64,000 nucleotides of DNA from Rhyacichthys aspro (taxonomy: Eukaryota > Chordata > Actinopteri > Gobiiformes > Rhyacichthyidae), in NCBI GenBank assembly GCA_036850595.1, contig CM072166.1, forward strand, positions 13,100,758 through 13,164,757. Reading direction: 5' to 3'. The notes under the pieces are model-generated. The model was not told the DNA's origin, searched no databases, and saw only the letters and a list, made by a program, of their open reading frames with translations. This document shows positions 24,036 through 36,534 of this stretch, piece by piece; the stretch's first letter is position 1; the number at the start of each line of letters is the position of its first letter. A program made the position numbers and the translations under genes.

Positions 24036-26983
24036 CAAAGATTGCCTTTTTTGCCTTTTTTTCTTAAAGCAACGCTATAGCTATATTCACTTGAATCTAT
24101 ATAACACACTAGAGTGTTATGCCTTCTTATATCTTGTATTTATTACCCAGAGTTACCTAGAGGAGTCTTCTGTGAGATTTTGGTTATGGAAAATGCATTA
24201 TGAGGCACTGAATTCATGTTACCACCAGATGGTGCTCACTGCTTTTGAAAAACTCAAAGACTGCCTAAGTAAGAAAATGGAAAAACATCTTAGTTGTTTT
24301 CCTCAAGAATGCAGTAATAAAATCTGAGTACATGTTCCTTGAAATCCCTTTTAATCACAAATAAAACTCAAATGACAGACTTCCTAGCTTCTTAATAACA
24401 GTGAAATCACTCTGTTCTTATAAAAAGCACTTCCCATTATTTTAATCCTCCTCACTTTGTCAGAAGTAATGTAATCGTTCTTGGTACATGGAAGGGGGAT
24501 TTCTCAGCCGCTGGTTCCAAGTGTGTGTCTCTTTCTGCAGGTCTCTGGAGCCTTGTGGTGCACTGGGGCAGGAAAAAGCCCCTGTTGACACTGGAGTTTC
24601 AGCAGGAGAGCAGGGTCTGTGGTCACTCGGTCTGTTCTAAACCCCATTCCCCCTGACTGACGGACCCGAAGTGACCCAGCAGCCGCCGGACACAGTGGGT
24701 TTGGACATGAGCTCCAATCTCAAGGGATCATAGCATTGTCCCCAAAACTGATTTATAATATGACGGAAATATTTGAGCAGAAAATGTTATAATACACATA
24801 ATAAAGTGCATCACTGTGCCACTTTCCCATCTGCTGTTTTACTCTGAAAGCACTCTAGTGGATAATATAAAACTTAATCCGTTCCAATGTACTGCAAATC
24901 CTGCCCAAATAAGGCTACTAGGTTTTACATTTTTTATTTATCACGGAGATGCACTTACATTCAAAGTGACACAAAATAAGCTTTATGTTTTCATCTGTGT
25001 TTTCCCCAAATGTTCATCCTAAAATGGCAAAGAAAAACTAAAAAAGGTCTAGGAGGAAGTTATGAATCAACAAGAACTCACACACTCGAAATGACTGTGA
25101 TAAACCACCTAAATTAGTGGGAAATTCCCAATTTATGACAGCTGTAATGACAATATTAGCTTTAGCATGCAATGGCTAACAGTTAGCAGGGGGCAGTTAA
25201 ATGCTAGCTTGGTTTGGATTGGTTTATTTTAAAGGATTGTAATAGATGAGAACCTCTATTCACGAATGGAAAACCATGGCCAATCACATGCTCGCTAAAG
25301 TCACATGCTCAAAAAAGGAGCACACACATTGGTCGACACCGGCTTGACACATGACGTTTCAGGAAGTTTAATAGCTGCTGATAAAGTGTATTTTCAGCAT
25401 CAACATCAATAACATCAACAGAGAAAATTGAGGCAATGTGAAACTACGATAAATGCTGTCAATTCCATCCCTTTCTGACGCTGAAGTTGCAGCTAAGCTA
25501 ACGGTAAGCTAACGCTAAACTCTACTTTTTGTTTTCGGTGAAAGGTATTAGTATTTTGTGGAGGAAAAATTGGTCAGGTTTTATTGAGTGGAGTCTGAGA
25601 CAGGGAACGCAAAAAGTAACAGGTAGTGGAGATTTAAAGTCTGACAAACTTATTAATGTAGCACAAGTCCAGAAAAAGGTGGCATGATGATTATTATTTT
25701 CACCATATTCCAATGTACTGTATAGTGTAGTACTATTTGTGGGAAGCTCATTATACTGTTTATGTACAGTTATGTTTGTATGTAAAGTTATGTTTGTCTG
25801 ATTGATGGTTTGACACAAAATGAAAGCATTAAATAATTAATATGGTCTACGGTTAAACTTTTAATTGGTAGATATTAATGTTAAACTAATATGACAACTG
25901 TACAAAGTAATACGTACACGAGCTCCTCTACTTCATTTGGATGTAGCTTTTTTTTTTTTTGGTCATATTTACTTCAGAAGGTTATTTTACTCTTAAACCT
26001 TTAATTCACACAAGATTCAATACATTATTCATACTTAAGTGGGTTTGTGTAGCTAGTTGTAGCAGTTTATCTCTCTACCCATCAAATTCACCAAAATATC
26101 AAGCATTTTTTGATTTGCTACTGTTTGTGCAATGCTTCCTTTTCACACTTTGTATTCACTGGTGTGTTCTTATTTCTCCTTGAGCTGTGTTTGTTTAAAA
26201 AGTGAAAAAAGATGTATTCTATTTTCCACAATATAGTACAAGTTAAAATTAGCTGCAGATGTTGTTTTGGAAGTGATTTTTTGTCTGGAGGATATAAATA
26301 CCGTAGCTTTCTTTGAGGAAATGCACATTTGATTTGACATTTTTCACCTCCTTAGCCTCTTTAACCAGTTTTGTGTTATTTTTGACACTTTCCTTTTCGG
26401 TTTACCCGTAAAACAGGCCAACAGTAATCTGCTGCAGTGAGTTACAGGAACAACAGTGAGTCAAGGGGATGTTTGTGAGACGAGAGGAGGGTAGTTATGC
26501 AAAGCAGACTTTTGGCCAGAATAACACAGCTCTCTAACCAGAATAGATAAAAATCCTCTCAGGTCTGAGCTCTGTGGGAGTGTGCTCATAGGGCTAGTTA
26601 TGGTAGTTAATCTTCAGATTCCCGCATTTACGGCAGTCTTATCCACTTACCTAACACTCACCTGGCATACACCTAAACCATGTCTAATACTATGGCCAGT
26701 GTGTGAGTCACTTAACACCTTTGATGGTAAACCATAACAGTGAACCTGGTCACCTTGTGGACTGACAGGTGGCGTCACACTGTTGTGTGGGAGTCTGGCC
26801 AATAGTAGGAGTTCCAAGGCCAGGCAGGTTACTGGGGCTTAGATGGTTTGTTTGACCAGGTAAATGTCTATAGGCGGTTAATACCGGTCAACAACTGCCG
26901 TTAACCACATGTCAGCCATCACTTCGTTTTTGCTTGAGACACATTTACTGTGAGCAACCATATATGTTCTTATCACATTAGAG

Positions 26984-27597
26984 TAGGGTGGCCGTATCTT
27001 CAAACCAAAAAATCCACAATTTTACCCCAGATCCAACAACAGTACATTAACAATTTAAAAATTACGTCGCCAATAATCAATACACCATTAAATAATAATT
27101 TTAAAAAATGGTGAACTAATTGCATTGATTAGTGTCAGTCTCTTTTACATTATTTTACTTCAAAGAAATACAACTTTTCTACCACATTTGATGGAAAATT
27201 CCCACTTGCAAAGTCAGCAAACGCAATTCATTACAGTTGTGGTCGTAAATCACAACTTTCTTTTTGGCTGAAGATGTCAAACTTTGAACGCTGGAGAAGG
27301 ATAGCTTAGCAATAGCTTTGCACTTAAGAACCAATCATTACTGAGCTACAGATGCTGTTGATCTTTTATAAATGGTTAATATTGCCATCACCATGGTAAC
27401 TTTGTGATTGACACAAAGACAGAAAATGAGTTTCAAGCACAATGCGCTGCTTTGGCTTTATGACTGGGTAAAAAAAACGGGACATTTGGAACAGAAATAG
27501 GGCAAAATTGGGACATTTTGTAGATATCTGCTGGGACATGGGGCAGAGGGCTTAAAATCGGGACTAACCTGGTCAAATAGGACGTATGGTCACCCTA
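26984..27597. mobile_element. Non-autonomous DNA transposon with terminal inverted repeats, 614 bp
   Basis: The left end reads TAGGGTGGCCGTATC and the right end, read inward on the other strand, TAGGGTGACCATACGTCC. The interior is AT-rich without an open frame. It contains gggacat-type motifs near the right end that I associate with a common vertebrate miniature element. No clean target duplication was seen: left flank cattagag, right flank cacatacc. Confidence 0.65.
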
Positions 27598-29619
27598 CAC
27601 ATACCACCTCATTTGTGAGTGGCCATACATGTTTTTATAGCTAGCTAGCAAGTATAACAACATATTAGAGCAGTAACAAACCTGCTAGTCTTTAAAACCT
27701 AGAATGCCCATTAGAGCAAACACACATAGCAGGAACAGTAAAGCACATCTGGCTCTCATCAAGACACAAACATCACATCTGTTTTCAAGGATTCAAAAAG
27801 AAACGTAGGCCAACTGTAGGCCCCAGTTGCTCAGAAACAGATTTAAACTAACCATAAAAGGCTTTGTTTACGACTAACCTCATGCAGTGGACACAGAGAG
27901 GCTGTCAGTAGCAGGTTGTGTTAGCATAGCCTCTAAACTCTATGAATGCTGTCTTCTTGTGCATCTGTTTGAGGGATTATTAGTCTAAATGTGACTCCGA
28001 CTAAACCTAAAAAACTTTTTTGTTCTTTTAAGGCTATATCACCTAACCATAACGTCAGTATCCAGTGAGATTTTATAACCACTACAACAAGTTGCCAAAA
28101 ACTCATTCCCAGTTTCCTAACTGTTGGCCTTGGAGTATATTTTTTATCCAGATAAAAGCAAACGAACAGGGAAGCTCTCAGGAGGCTTTATTATGGCTCA
28201 TTGTACTCTCACTGTAATGTTTTAAACTTCTGTCACACTGAGATTTAAGCAATTAAATAAGATTATTGGCGCACTGGGCAACTTCAGTCATATACAGTGC
28301 TACAATTTAGCTTCGGACAATAACGTGCAGTATTAGCATGTGTCAAAATAAGTGGTTCTTATGTGATTAGGAATAAAGAGAAAAGAAAATGTGGATCCAG
28401 TTTCAGAACAAATTGGTGAGTTTATTTACATTCTATGAATAAGTTAGGTTATTGTTAGCCTACATTGTTAACATCTGGCTAGCTTTAAAGAAAGTTGTAC
28501 CAGCCATTATCTATAACTGTTCTATGGTCGTACGACTGTGAGATTGGTTGTTATTTGATCATGTCTCAATGTGTGACCAATGACAACCACTTTATAACCA
28601 CAATGAGCTTGCCAGTATTGATCAAACACAATAACTATTTGAAATTTCCAAACTCCTCTCCACTCGAGAGCTGTTTGCCGGTTGGCCTAGGTCAAGAATT
28701 CAGATCAAATGTCTGAATGCAAATTGAGACAGTCAAATTGGTTGAGTTTTTGCGGCATTCTTCCAGATCTTGAATAAAACCAACTAACCACAGTGGCTTA
28801 AAACTGTATTCTGCAAAAAATCTCAATGTTGACAAGACAGACTGATTTTTAAGTGGAGACATGAACCCCAATACTTTACATTTCACTTATCTTGCACTAT
28901 TAGTTATCTCTGCCACAGATTAATGTCACAGCTTTATAAATAAATTAGCTTTGATGGAGGACGGGGTATTGAGTCGGCCAAGGTTGAAACCATTGCATTC
29001 TGAGGGGGATCCAAACTTCCATTAAGACTGGAGAGTGAGATACAGGCATAATTCATGGTCTCTGCTGTAAATAGTCAAACTAATCATCAACACCAACTGT
29101 CAAAACCAGTGGAAGACGTAAGGTCATAATTTGTGGCTTCTTTGTTAAATGGAAGAGAGAACTGTTGACCTTGGCAGCGTCTTTGCTTCTACTTTCCAAA
29201 TGGAGTTAAATAACGTGAAGTATTTGTTAAGCTGATCAGTCCAAGCAGGCCTGACTCAGTTGAGAAATCAGCAAACATAATCCCCATCTTGATCTGGAAG
29301 GAGACATTTAACCATAAAAACCCAATGATTTGTGCGTCACATTCACCCAAGATTTACCTCAGTTTATCTTTCGAGGTATGCACAGATTTTGAAATAAATG
29401 ATTGTGTCTATTGTTACAGTGTGTGCGTGATTGTAATGGAGTTTTCCCTCATTTGCAGTGACATAAATTGGAGCATTGATTGGAAAGACTGGTTAAAAGG
29501 TGTATTGGCCTTGGGTGAATTTAAAACACTGGGGTTGAAATGTCTCTAAAAGTCTTGTGGTAAAAAAGAAAAGCAGTTGCATGACTGATAGTTGCTGAAG
29601 GACACTTAGAATCTGGTGG

Positions 29620-29978
29620 AGATTCCATGTTGATGTTATTTTCATCATCAACATGGCGGAGGAAAGCAAACGTTTATATTTTTTAAAGATATTTTAATAA
29701 TATAAGTCATTTAAAAAATATTTGTTGTGCACAGTAATAACTTGATAATTTGACTGTACAACTAGTTTTTTGTTCATATCATCTTACTATATATATGTTA
29801 TTTATTTATTTATGTCCAGTATTTAGAGGTTTCAACATTCGTTAACTTCTTAGGTTTTGAATAGGCTACCTTTTGTTGAACTGCTGCTAATAGGCTAATA
29901 ATTGCATGAAATCATGTGAATACAGTCGGAAGAACGACTTACTAACTTCCAAGTTTCCAAGGACCACATGAATGCACC
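29620..29978 (-). repeat. Truncated inverted copy of the 39891-40201 element
   Basis: Read on the minus strand from 29978, the sequence ggtgcattcatgtggtcctt then ggaaactt, cacatgatttca, ctattagcagc and gcctattcaaaac matches the element at 39891-40201 in order. The second terminal repeat is missing. A perfect 11-bp hairpin (29625-29635 with 29646-29656) lies at the other edge. Confidence 0.6.
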
Positions 29979-30749
29979 ATGAATCTGCTGACAATTGGCC
30001 TCATTCTCTGTTGTTTTTGTAGCATCTTAAATTTTCCTCCTAAGATTTTTTTTTTCAAGTTAAGAAAAATATGGTTAACCCAAAGAAAATGTCATATGTA
30101 GGGTACGTTTTATGAACTTTATTAACTTGACCACACTTCCACCGGATCTCAACACATTTACTTGACCACTTAACCTACATAGTGACGCATCCTCCGAGTG
30201 ACAGATGGCGCTAGAATGTCTAAGGATGTCTAAGGCGAAGGATATCCACCTTACACAGCTGCTTCCTTCAGTGACAGAGCATGGTCACTATCTGTAAGCT
30301 CCCTTAACTGTGTCCTGGATAAACACCTTTGTGTCGCCTGCCATTTTCGACATGCCCCATTTCCCTCTGCAAGCACCCATCCAAGTGTACCAGCCAAATC
30401 CGCTACACCTCCCTCCATTCAGGTGTGTGGCAGCCATCTCCTCATGTCCAATCCCTCCTTGGTGGCCAATCAGGACGCTCCTGGGCAGCTCAGTTCTGGT
30501 CAGGAGACTGCCTCAGAGCTTTTACTGTACCAGACTGTAGCTTACGGGAATCACCCAGAGGCCTACAGGGTATTAGCCACTGATATGAGGCAGATTTTCC
30601 CACAGTGGAGGGAAAAGTAAGGCAGCGGTCACCTGGAGGGTAGAGAAGTAGGCTTAGCGCTGTACGGCTTTGGCTCTCAGACAGTAATATTAATCTAAAA
30701 TGATCTTCTATTAAACTTTCTATGACCTATTTGTGAACTTTTAGACTTG

Positions 30750-31120
30750 TATTGTCCAGTTCAATATAGCTCTGGGCATTGTGTGACTCATTGCATGCCA
30801 TCCGCCATATTGGCAGGAAACATAGAACTTGAAGCCATTACACTTCAGGAAGGTTTAAGTGTATACAGCTTTTTAACGTTTGTAGGTCTGCTGAAAAACA
30901 AAGAGATATCACCCCAATGGACTGTATTTGGTAATTTGGTACAGCAGAGTAAAATTTCACTAACTAACGCTACAACCTCTACATCTTAACAAGTGGCAAA
31001 GAAGTTAGCCACCCTTTAGCCTTATGTTTAGCACAAATGATGTAATACTTGTAATGTTTTTTATTGCTAATTAGCCATGCGCTTTTTGGTTGCAATCTCA
31101 CAAACCGTTGTTTAAGATCT
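30750..31120 (+). repeat. Interspersed repeat copy B
   Basis: Shares the gccatattggcaggaaa block and the gctaattagccatg plus gctttttggtt block with 1330-1985, same order and strand. Element boundaries are not defined. Confidence 0.45.
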
Positions 31121-32447
31121 TGTAAAGTGTGCAGAAGTACAGTTAGTCATCACTCAGTTCTTATATAATGCTGGATCTTTTTGTTTTGCCTTTACTCCAG
31201 GGTAATGAGGGCTACAAGTTTGTTTGGTTCAGGAGGGTTGTGTGATGTCATTTCCTGGATCTGTTTATGAACTCTATTAAAGTGTGTGTCAATGTGTCCC
31301 TGACTTTAAAAAAAAATAAAATATGCAAAGCTATTTATGGCCTTGTCTCAGAACAGAAAATCATGAAAAAAACAACGAAAAAAAAAAGACAGTGACAATT
31401 CAAGATGGCCTTTAACAAGATGTAAGGTTTTATATCCTTACTATAATTTGCCTTTTTTTTACATTGTTGCTTTTGTGCTAATACTTCTGTATATTTTATA
31501 AACAGGGGGCCATGGCCCTAGCCTTTTATTCTTGGAGCCGGCTCTGCTAAACTAATCAGTGTTCCAAACTTTGAGGTGATTTTACCAGAAATGACATATG
31601 ACTTACATTACCAGTTCCATTTAAATATTTGAATCCTGTCATTTCCAGGAAGCCAATAATTTCATTGTGGTTAAAAAAAAAAGGATAACCAATTCATCAC
31701 TGTATAATTCCTGGTTGAAGTTGCATTATGATTAAGTGGTAATTTATTCATATTCTGACGTCATCTTAACACAAGTATACGTCAGTGTCCTGAATGACAA
31801 CAGGGTAATGGGGTGGTCCATTCTCTGTTTGATTTATCTGTTTACTTTACTTGTCTTGTTCTTTAGATGCCACGCTGTCGTTCCTGTTCTTCATTAGCGC
31901 CATGTGGGTCTCATTTGTAAGTACCCTTTAAATACAGTTTATTCTCGCTGCGTCATAAATAGCTCCACCATTAAGAAGAGTCATTGTCCTCCACGCTCGC
32001 TGTGTAAATGTTTGGGTCGTGTCGAGGAGGAGCATTTAAGAGTCTGCAGTCACTAAATAGACATTACACACACACTGGCATGATTACACTGACCTACATA
32101 GTCAAACCACATGACAGGGAAGAATAATAGAGAATGACAGTTTATATCACTGAGTTTGGGCCTATCAGATGGCAGTGACATGTTTGTACATTTTGTGGTT
32201 ATTCCGAGTATTACAGCATTTTTCAGAAAGGGCTCAATGTGTTGACTGAATTGTTTACTGAAAGTCAAGTGTGTAATTTCATATGTATAGCAACCAATTG
32301 GCTTCACTTATTTTCACTGGCACTCTATTCTTTTAGGATCTTATAATCAGGACATGCATTGGAGTTTGCAGAATGCATCCCTTTGCAATGTTTTATGTGG
32401 CCCTTCAATAAATTTAGTAGGTGATATTTTTGGCACTATGTTTTACG

Positions 32448-32590
32448 TGGATTTGAACAGGTTTTAGTTGGATTTGAACAGGTTTAAGTTGCATTTGAAC
32501 AGGTTTTAATTGCATTTGAACAGGTTTGGATGGATTTGCACAGATTTTAGATGGATTTAAACGGGTTTTACATGGATTTGAATCAGATTT
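32448..32590. repeat. 21-bp tandem repeat, about 6.7 units
   Basis: Consensus tggatttgaacaggttttag plus t, with point changes between copies and one 20-bp unit. Although 21 is a multiple of three, in-frame TAA occurs in some units, so it is not a coding repeat. Confidence 0.88.
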
Positions 32591-32713
32591 CTTTTATTTG
32601 TTCATGAAATCTAATAGGTTTAGCCAGTTTTTGTAACAAAGATAAATAAAGGGTTAGGTTTAGTTTTCTGTGGAGAATAGACTATATGCTATAACATTTT
32701 ACACATTGCACCT

Positions 32714-33167
32714 TTAACCCTCCTGGATGCCTTGACATTTTTTCCCATGCCTTTCAAAAAAATAGTACCACCTTTTTCAGTACTCCTTTTTTCATTCCCT
32801 GGTGTTGAAACCACTTAATGTTTCCAAGGCAACCATTAAAAACAGTTTTTTGTGTGTGTCAGAATGATCAGAATCAATGTTTTTTGATATTCTCAGACTC
32901 AGATAATAACCCCCCCCCAAAATTCAATTTGAATATATAGGATGGAGAATTGTTTTTTTGTTTGTTTGTTTGTTTTCAAACACAAAGAGACTTTAATTGC
33001 TAAAACTGGCATTTGATGGGTTAAAATTTATGAAAATTCATTAAAAAAAATATGTATGGTGAGGACTGAAGTTGATGATGGCATTCATTAAAAAAATTGA
33101 AAAAATATGTTGACACATGATATTTTTATGGCAAAAAAAGAGCATTTTTTGTGTCCTAGGGGGTTAA
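32714..33167. mobile_element. piggyBac-like miniature element flanked by TTAA
   Basis: The block is bounded by TTAA at 32714-32717 and at 33164-33167. The inside ends read CCCTCCTGGA and, from the other side, CCCCCTAGGA. TTAA duplication with CCC/GGG termini is the hallmark of piggyBac-class elements. The 446-bp interior has no long frame, so it is non-autonomous. A diverged partial copy lies at about 37969-38241. Confidence 0.7.
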
Positions 33168-34133
33168 AGTGTATAGTAGAGATGATTTATGTAAAGAAAT
33201 GCAAACAAATACAAAACAAGAACTGTTATTTCTTCTTGTCAAATGTGTGGTGACCTTTTGCTTGTAAATTTGTGGCCACTTTGAGAGGCCTTTGTTGTGC
33301 TGAACTTTCGGTGAAATCTTAAATGAAGCAGCTTGATGTGTGGCCGTTTTCTGTTTGTTTAACGCAATCACACCACATAGGCCCTTTGTCATTTTCTTTT
33401 GGTAGCACACTATTAAAAAGCCATTGTTTAACTGCATTCACCAACTGTTATATAACCTTGGCTTTACACTGGAATCACATTGTGTTGTTGCTGTTAAATG
33501 CCCGATGAAATCACATGAGGCAGAGCATTCCCCTCCATTAACTGTCTTTCTGCGAGAGAAATAAAAACGCACAATAACAAAATGGAGGGATTTACGCAAA
33601 ACTGGGCTGCGTTATCCTCAGAAAACCTGCACAATCAGGTTTAGTCGAGCACTGAACAGACTGTGTGTGTCCTGGCTCTTACTCCATGTGGAAATACAAG
33701 AATTACCTGAAATCAGTCATGCCTTAGCCTCTCGGTCACATGTCCTCAAAAAACTTAGTCACGGTTAATCTTAGTTGAACTTCTTGATGCGTCTTGGCTG
33801 TCTTTTTTTGCGTGTACCTATGATGAAAAATCCCCTTAACTCCCCTTTAAAACTGTGGTGCTTGTTGATTTAGTTCCCGGACAACCAGCTCCATATGTGC
33901 GACTGTGGGCATGTGTAAGACAGAACCGGCTGTGATCTCTGTTTATCTTCGGTCCTCTTCCCGCTTCCTGGTCGGGGGTGTCATAAAATGTACAGTCACA
34001 CACTACCTGGACCGATGACTAGTGATTTTAGCCGCTTTAGAATATTTGACGCCAAAGGAGAAAGATGGGGAGGGGTTTTCTTAGTGCCACACAAGTTGCC
34101 CCTGGGGCTTGAATGGTCCGTGTTGGCTTTGGC

Positions 34134-34198
34134 AGGAAAAAGGGAGCGAGGGGAGGAGGAGGGGGTGCGTAGGAGGAAAGGAGGTGGGGTGGGGGGGC
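34134..34198 (+). other. Purine-rich, G-run tract with quadruplex potential
   Basis: A 65-nt nearly all-purine run with several G3-G7 blocks, among them gggg, ggggg, ggaggtgggg and tggggggg. At least four guanine runs are close enough for an intramolecular quadruplex on the plus strand. It sits in an unusually GC-rich island (about 33960-34310) of the gene-free interval. Confidence 0.55.
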
Positions 34199-34950
34199 AA
34201 GCTTGCGGTGCCACGTTTGCATCACAGAACTGTAATTCCATTCAGGGCTGAGCGAAAGCCGAGCTGGCACCGTGGCAGCGCGACTGATTTTTCATTCGTC
34301 GACATGTTTTCAACAGGAAGTGCTCACCAGGAAAAGATGGTATCTGCAGAGGGGACAAGTTTTTGTTGGGACATAGAGTCATCCACTATTCAGAACATGT
34401 GACAATCTAATATTACAAGTAAAAATCTGATCATGATGGTTACATTGCTTTTCAAACAGCCATTGTCCTTATATGGATGTCCCATTGTCTCTGCTTTGCA
34501 ACAAATAAGTTTGTTTTCACTCTTGAATGTCTGCACCAAAATCCGCCTTGTTTTGTTGTGTTTTTTTTTTTTTTTTTAGTTTCACTCTATACTTTTTTTA
34601 AATAGCATTGACTGACTGACTCTGTGTTTCCCTACCAGGGCTGTGGTAAACGGTTGATCTGCTGCAGCATAACTGTGAAATACTATCACAGAAAGTGTAA
34701 AACAACATAATTTATGTCTACTGTATTTTTAAACTAAACCGGTCTGTTTTCCCCTTATTTTTCCCACATTTGCTTTTCTTTGTTTTTTCAATTTTCCATT
34801 ACTTCCTGTGTTTCCAACCATCCACAAATGGCCTTTTACACAAAACAACCACACACTGGTTCACAGAACTTATTGAATAGGCTGAAGAAGAGAAAGTGGG
34901 AGGGCTAGCTGGATTACACCAAGTTGGAGAAGTAAAATTAACAGGTGCTT

Positions 34951-35036
34951 GAAGAGGATGTCCAAGGTATTCTGATAGTTCAAACACATAGGCATTTAAT
35001 AAACACAACTATCAGAGTGCCTCGGACATCCTCTTC
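34951..35036. ncRNA. Candidate stem-loop (possible microRNA precursor or fold-back element)
   Basis: Arms 34951-34980 and 35007-35036 are inverted copies matching at 27 of 30 positions around a 26-nt loop. Transcribed from the plus strand, two of the three differences become G-U wobbles and the third is an A-C mismatch, so 29 of 30 positions can pair. Arm and loop lengths fit a microRNA precursor. No flanking target duplication and no second copy in this window were seen. I do not recognise the sequence as a named microRNA. Confidence 0.4.
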
Positions 35037-36387
35037 TTTATTATTACCTAATGTCTGTGTTCTTCGGAATCAAAATGGCAGGCTAGCTGAAAACTAGTAG
35101 CATGTGAGTTTGTATTTTGTTCTACAAATTCTAAAGCTTTGTCGTCAGTGATTATATTGGACATGTTTGAGGTTAATGCTACTCTTGCTAATCTTTACTG
35201 CTTTGGTGTATTGTAAAATGCAATGCTAACTGCATAAAGTCACTTACAAATTGCCAAAATCACTCCAAAAAGACTGGAGTAACACCTGGACGAACACACA
35301 AAAAAAGTCAAACTGAACCAAAACTGTCCAAACCGAAGTTTAAAACATACCTTTACATTTTAACTTTAGCGTTACACCGATGGAATCCTATCTCTATCTC
35401 GTTAATCATCGCATAAATACAGTGCCAACATTCATTCGTGTTTCACTTTGCTTCCATATTCAGTATCCTATTTTGGGTTTTTGCGCTGTTTCACCGATTT
35501 AGCTCGGCGATAATTGGAGCTGAGCTGATGTCAAGTCTAGAAAGCTACAAAGAAAAGTGTATTCATTCATTAGCATTATTTAACATTATGTACAGTATTT
35601 TGAATATAGGTATATCAGGTCCATATTGAGCCAGTTTATGGGGAATAATGTTACAACAGATTGACATACCTACATCTTCCTTTGGGTTTGGGACTTTTGA
35701 AGGCCTGAACTGTAAACCTAGAAAAGACACAATAGGAGACCGTAGCCATATAAAGCAAGTCTTGGCATCCAAAGTGTATTATTATGTTTGTGATGCAGTG
35801 TCATCTCTTTGTCAGTTGTAAACAAATGGAGTCCACAAGATGAGCAGTGGCACAGCTGGCACACACTGTAGGACGGCCGTCTACGTCTGTGCCCCGTAAT
35901 AACTCTGTTTGCGCATTCCAGCGTTCATGAGACGAGGAAATAGCACGAGACCGGGGCTAATTGGACCCATGCATAGACATCCAACAACATGTCTGTAATT
36001 GTCACGACTGTGTTATTACCGTCAGGAATAGAGCCTTTTTGTTTGTGGCTGAATCTTCACATGCAAACAATGTGTGATGTAATTCACAGGGAAAAAACAC
36101 ATTTGTGAATGAAACGTAGTCGCTGTATTAATGTTGAGACAAAGAAACAACTACGAACAAAGTAAGAAAATTCAGTGAACTCTATGACCCTGGACACACA
36201 ATGTGAGTCAGCTGTTCTTTTGTGAAAGATTTGAACTCCACAGCAATGGGGATTTTCCAAAGTCCAACATCATCTGCTGTTGGATAATGACCAAAGTGCA
36301 GCAAATGTTTTGGTTTTAATTTTTCACTAGAATATGAATCCAGTTACAGTAAAAGAGCATGGTTTTGTTTTTGTTTTTTTTAAACAT

Positions 36388-36534
36388 TTTTTGCCTTTAT
36401 TGGATAGGATAGTAGACAGAGAGAAAGCAAGGAGAAAAAGGGGGAAGTGACATTGGGTTAAATGACCTGAGCAGGAATCAAACCGGGGTCTCCCAGGTAT
36501 ATGGTATGTGCCCTACCAGGTGAGCCAACGAGGC
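36388..36534 (-). mobile_element. tRNA-derived SINE
   Basis: On the minus strand the element starts GCCTCGTTGGCTCACCTGG. It has a pol III A-box-like TGGCTCACCTGG (36527-36516) and a B-box-like GGTTTGATTCC (36484-36474). It continues through tRNA-unrelated sequence to a tail with TCCTATCCAATAAAGGC. This head-body-tail order is typical of abundant fish SINEs; the family name was not determined. Divergence of the head argues against a functional tRNA gene. Confidence 0.82.

Noticed and set aside
30310..30620. Three overlapping plus-strand frames of 65-84 codons, suggesting a small gene.
   Set aside because: The frames overlap in all phases, none matches a family I know, and there is no splice or polyadenylation context. 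A GC-richer repeat or regulatory block explains them as well.
33988..34402. Overlapping frames of 77-97 codons on both strands around the G-rich tract.
   Set aside because: Low-complexity G/C-rich translation with no homology; frames are a by-product of high GC and few stops.
36388..36534. Possible functional tRNA gene on the minus strand.
   Set aside because: A and B boxes are present, but the head does not form a complete cloverleaf by eye and continues into a SINE body and tail.
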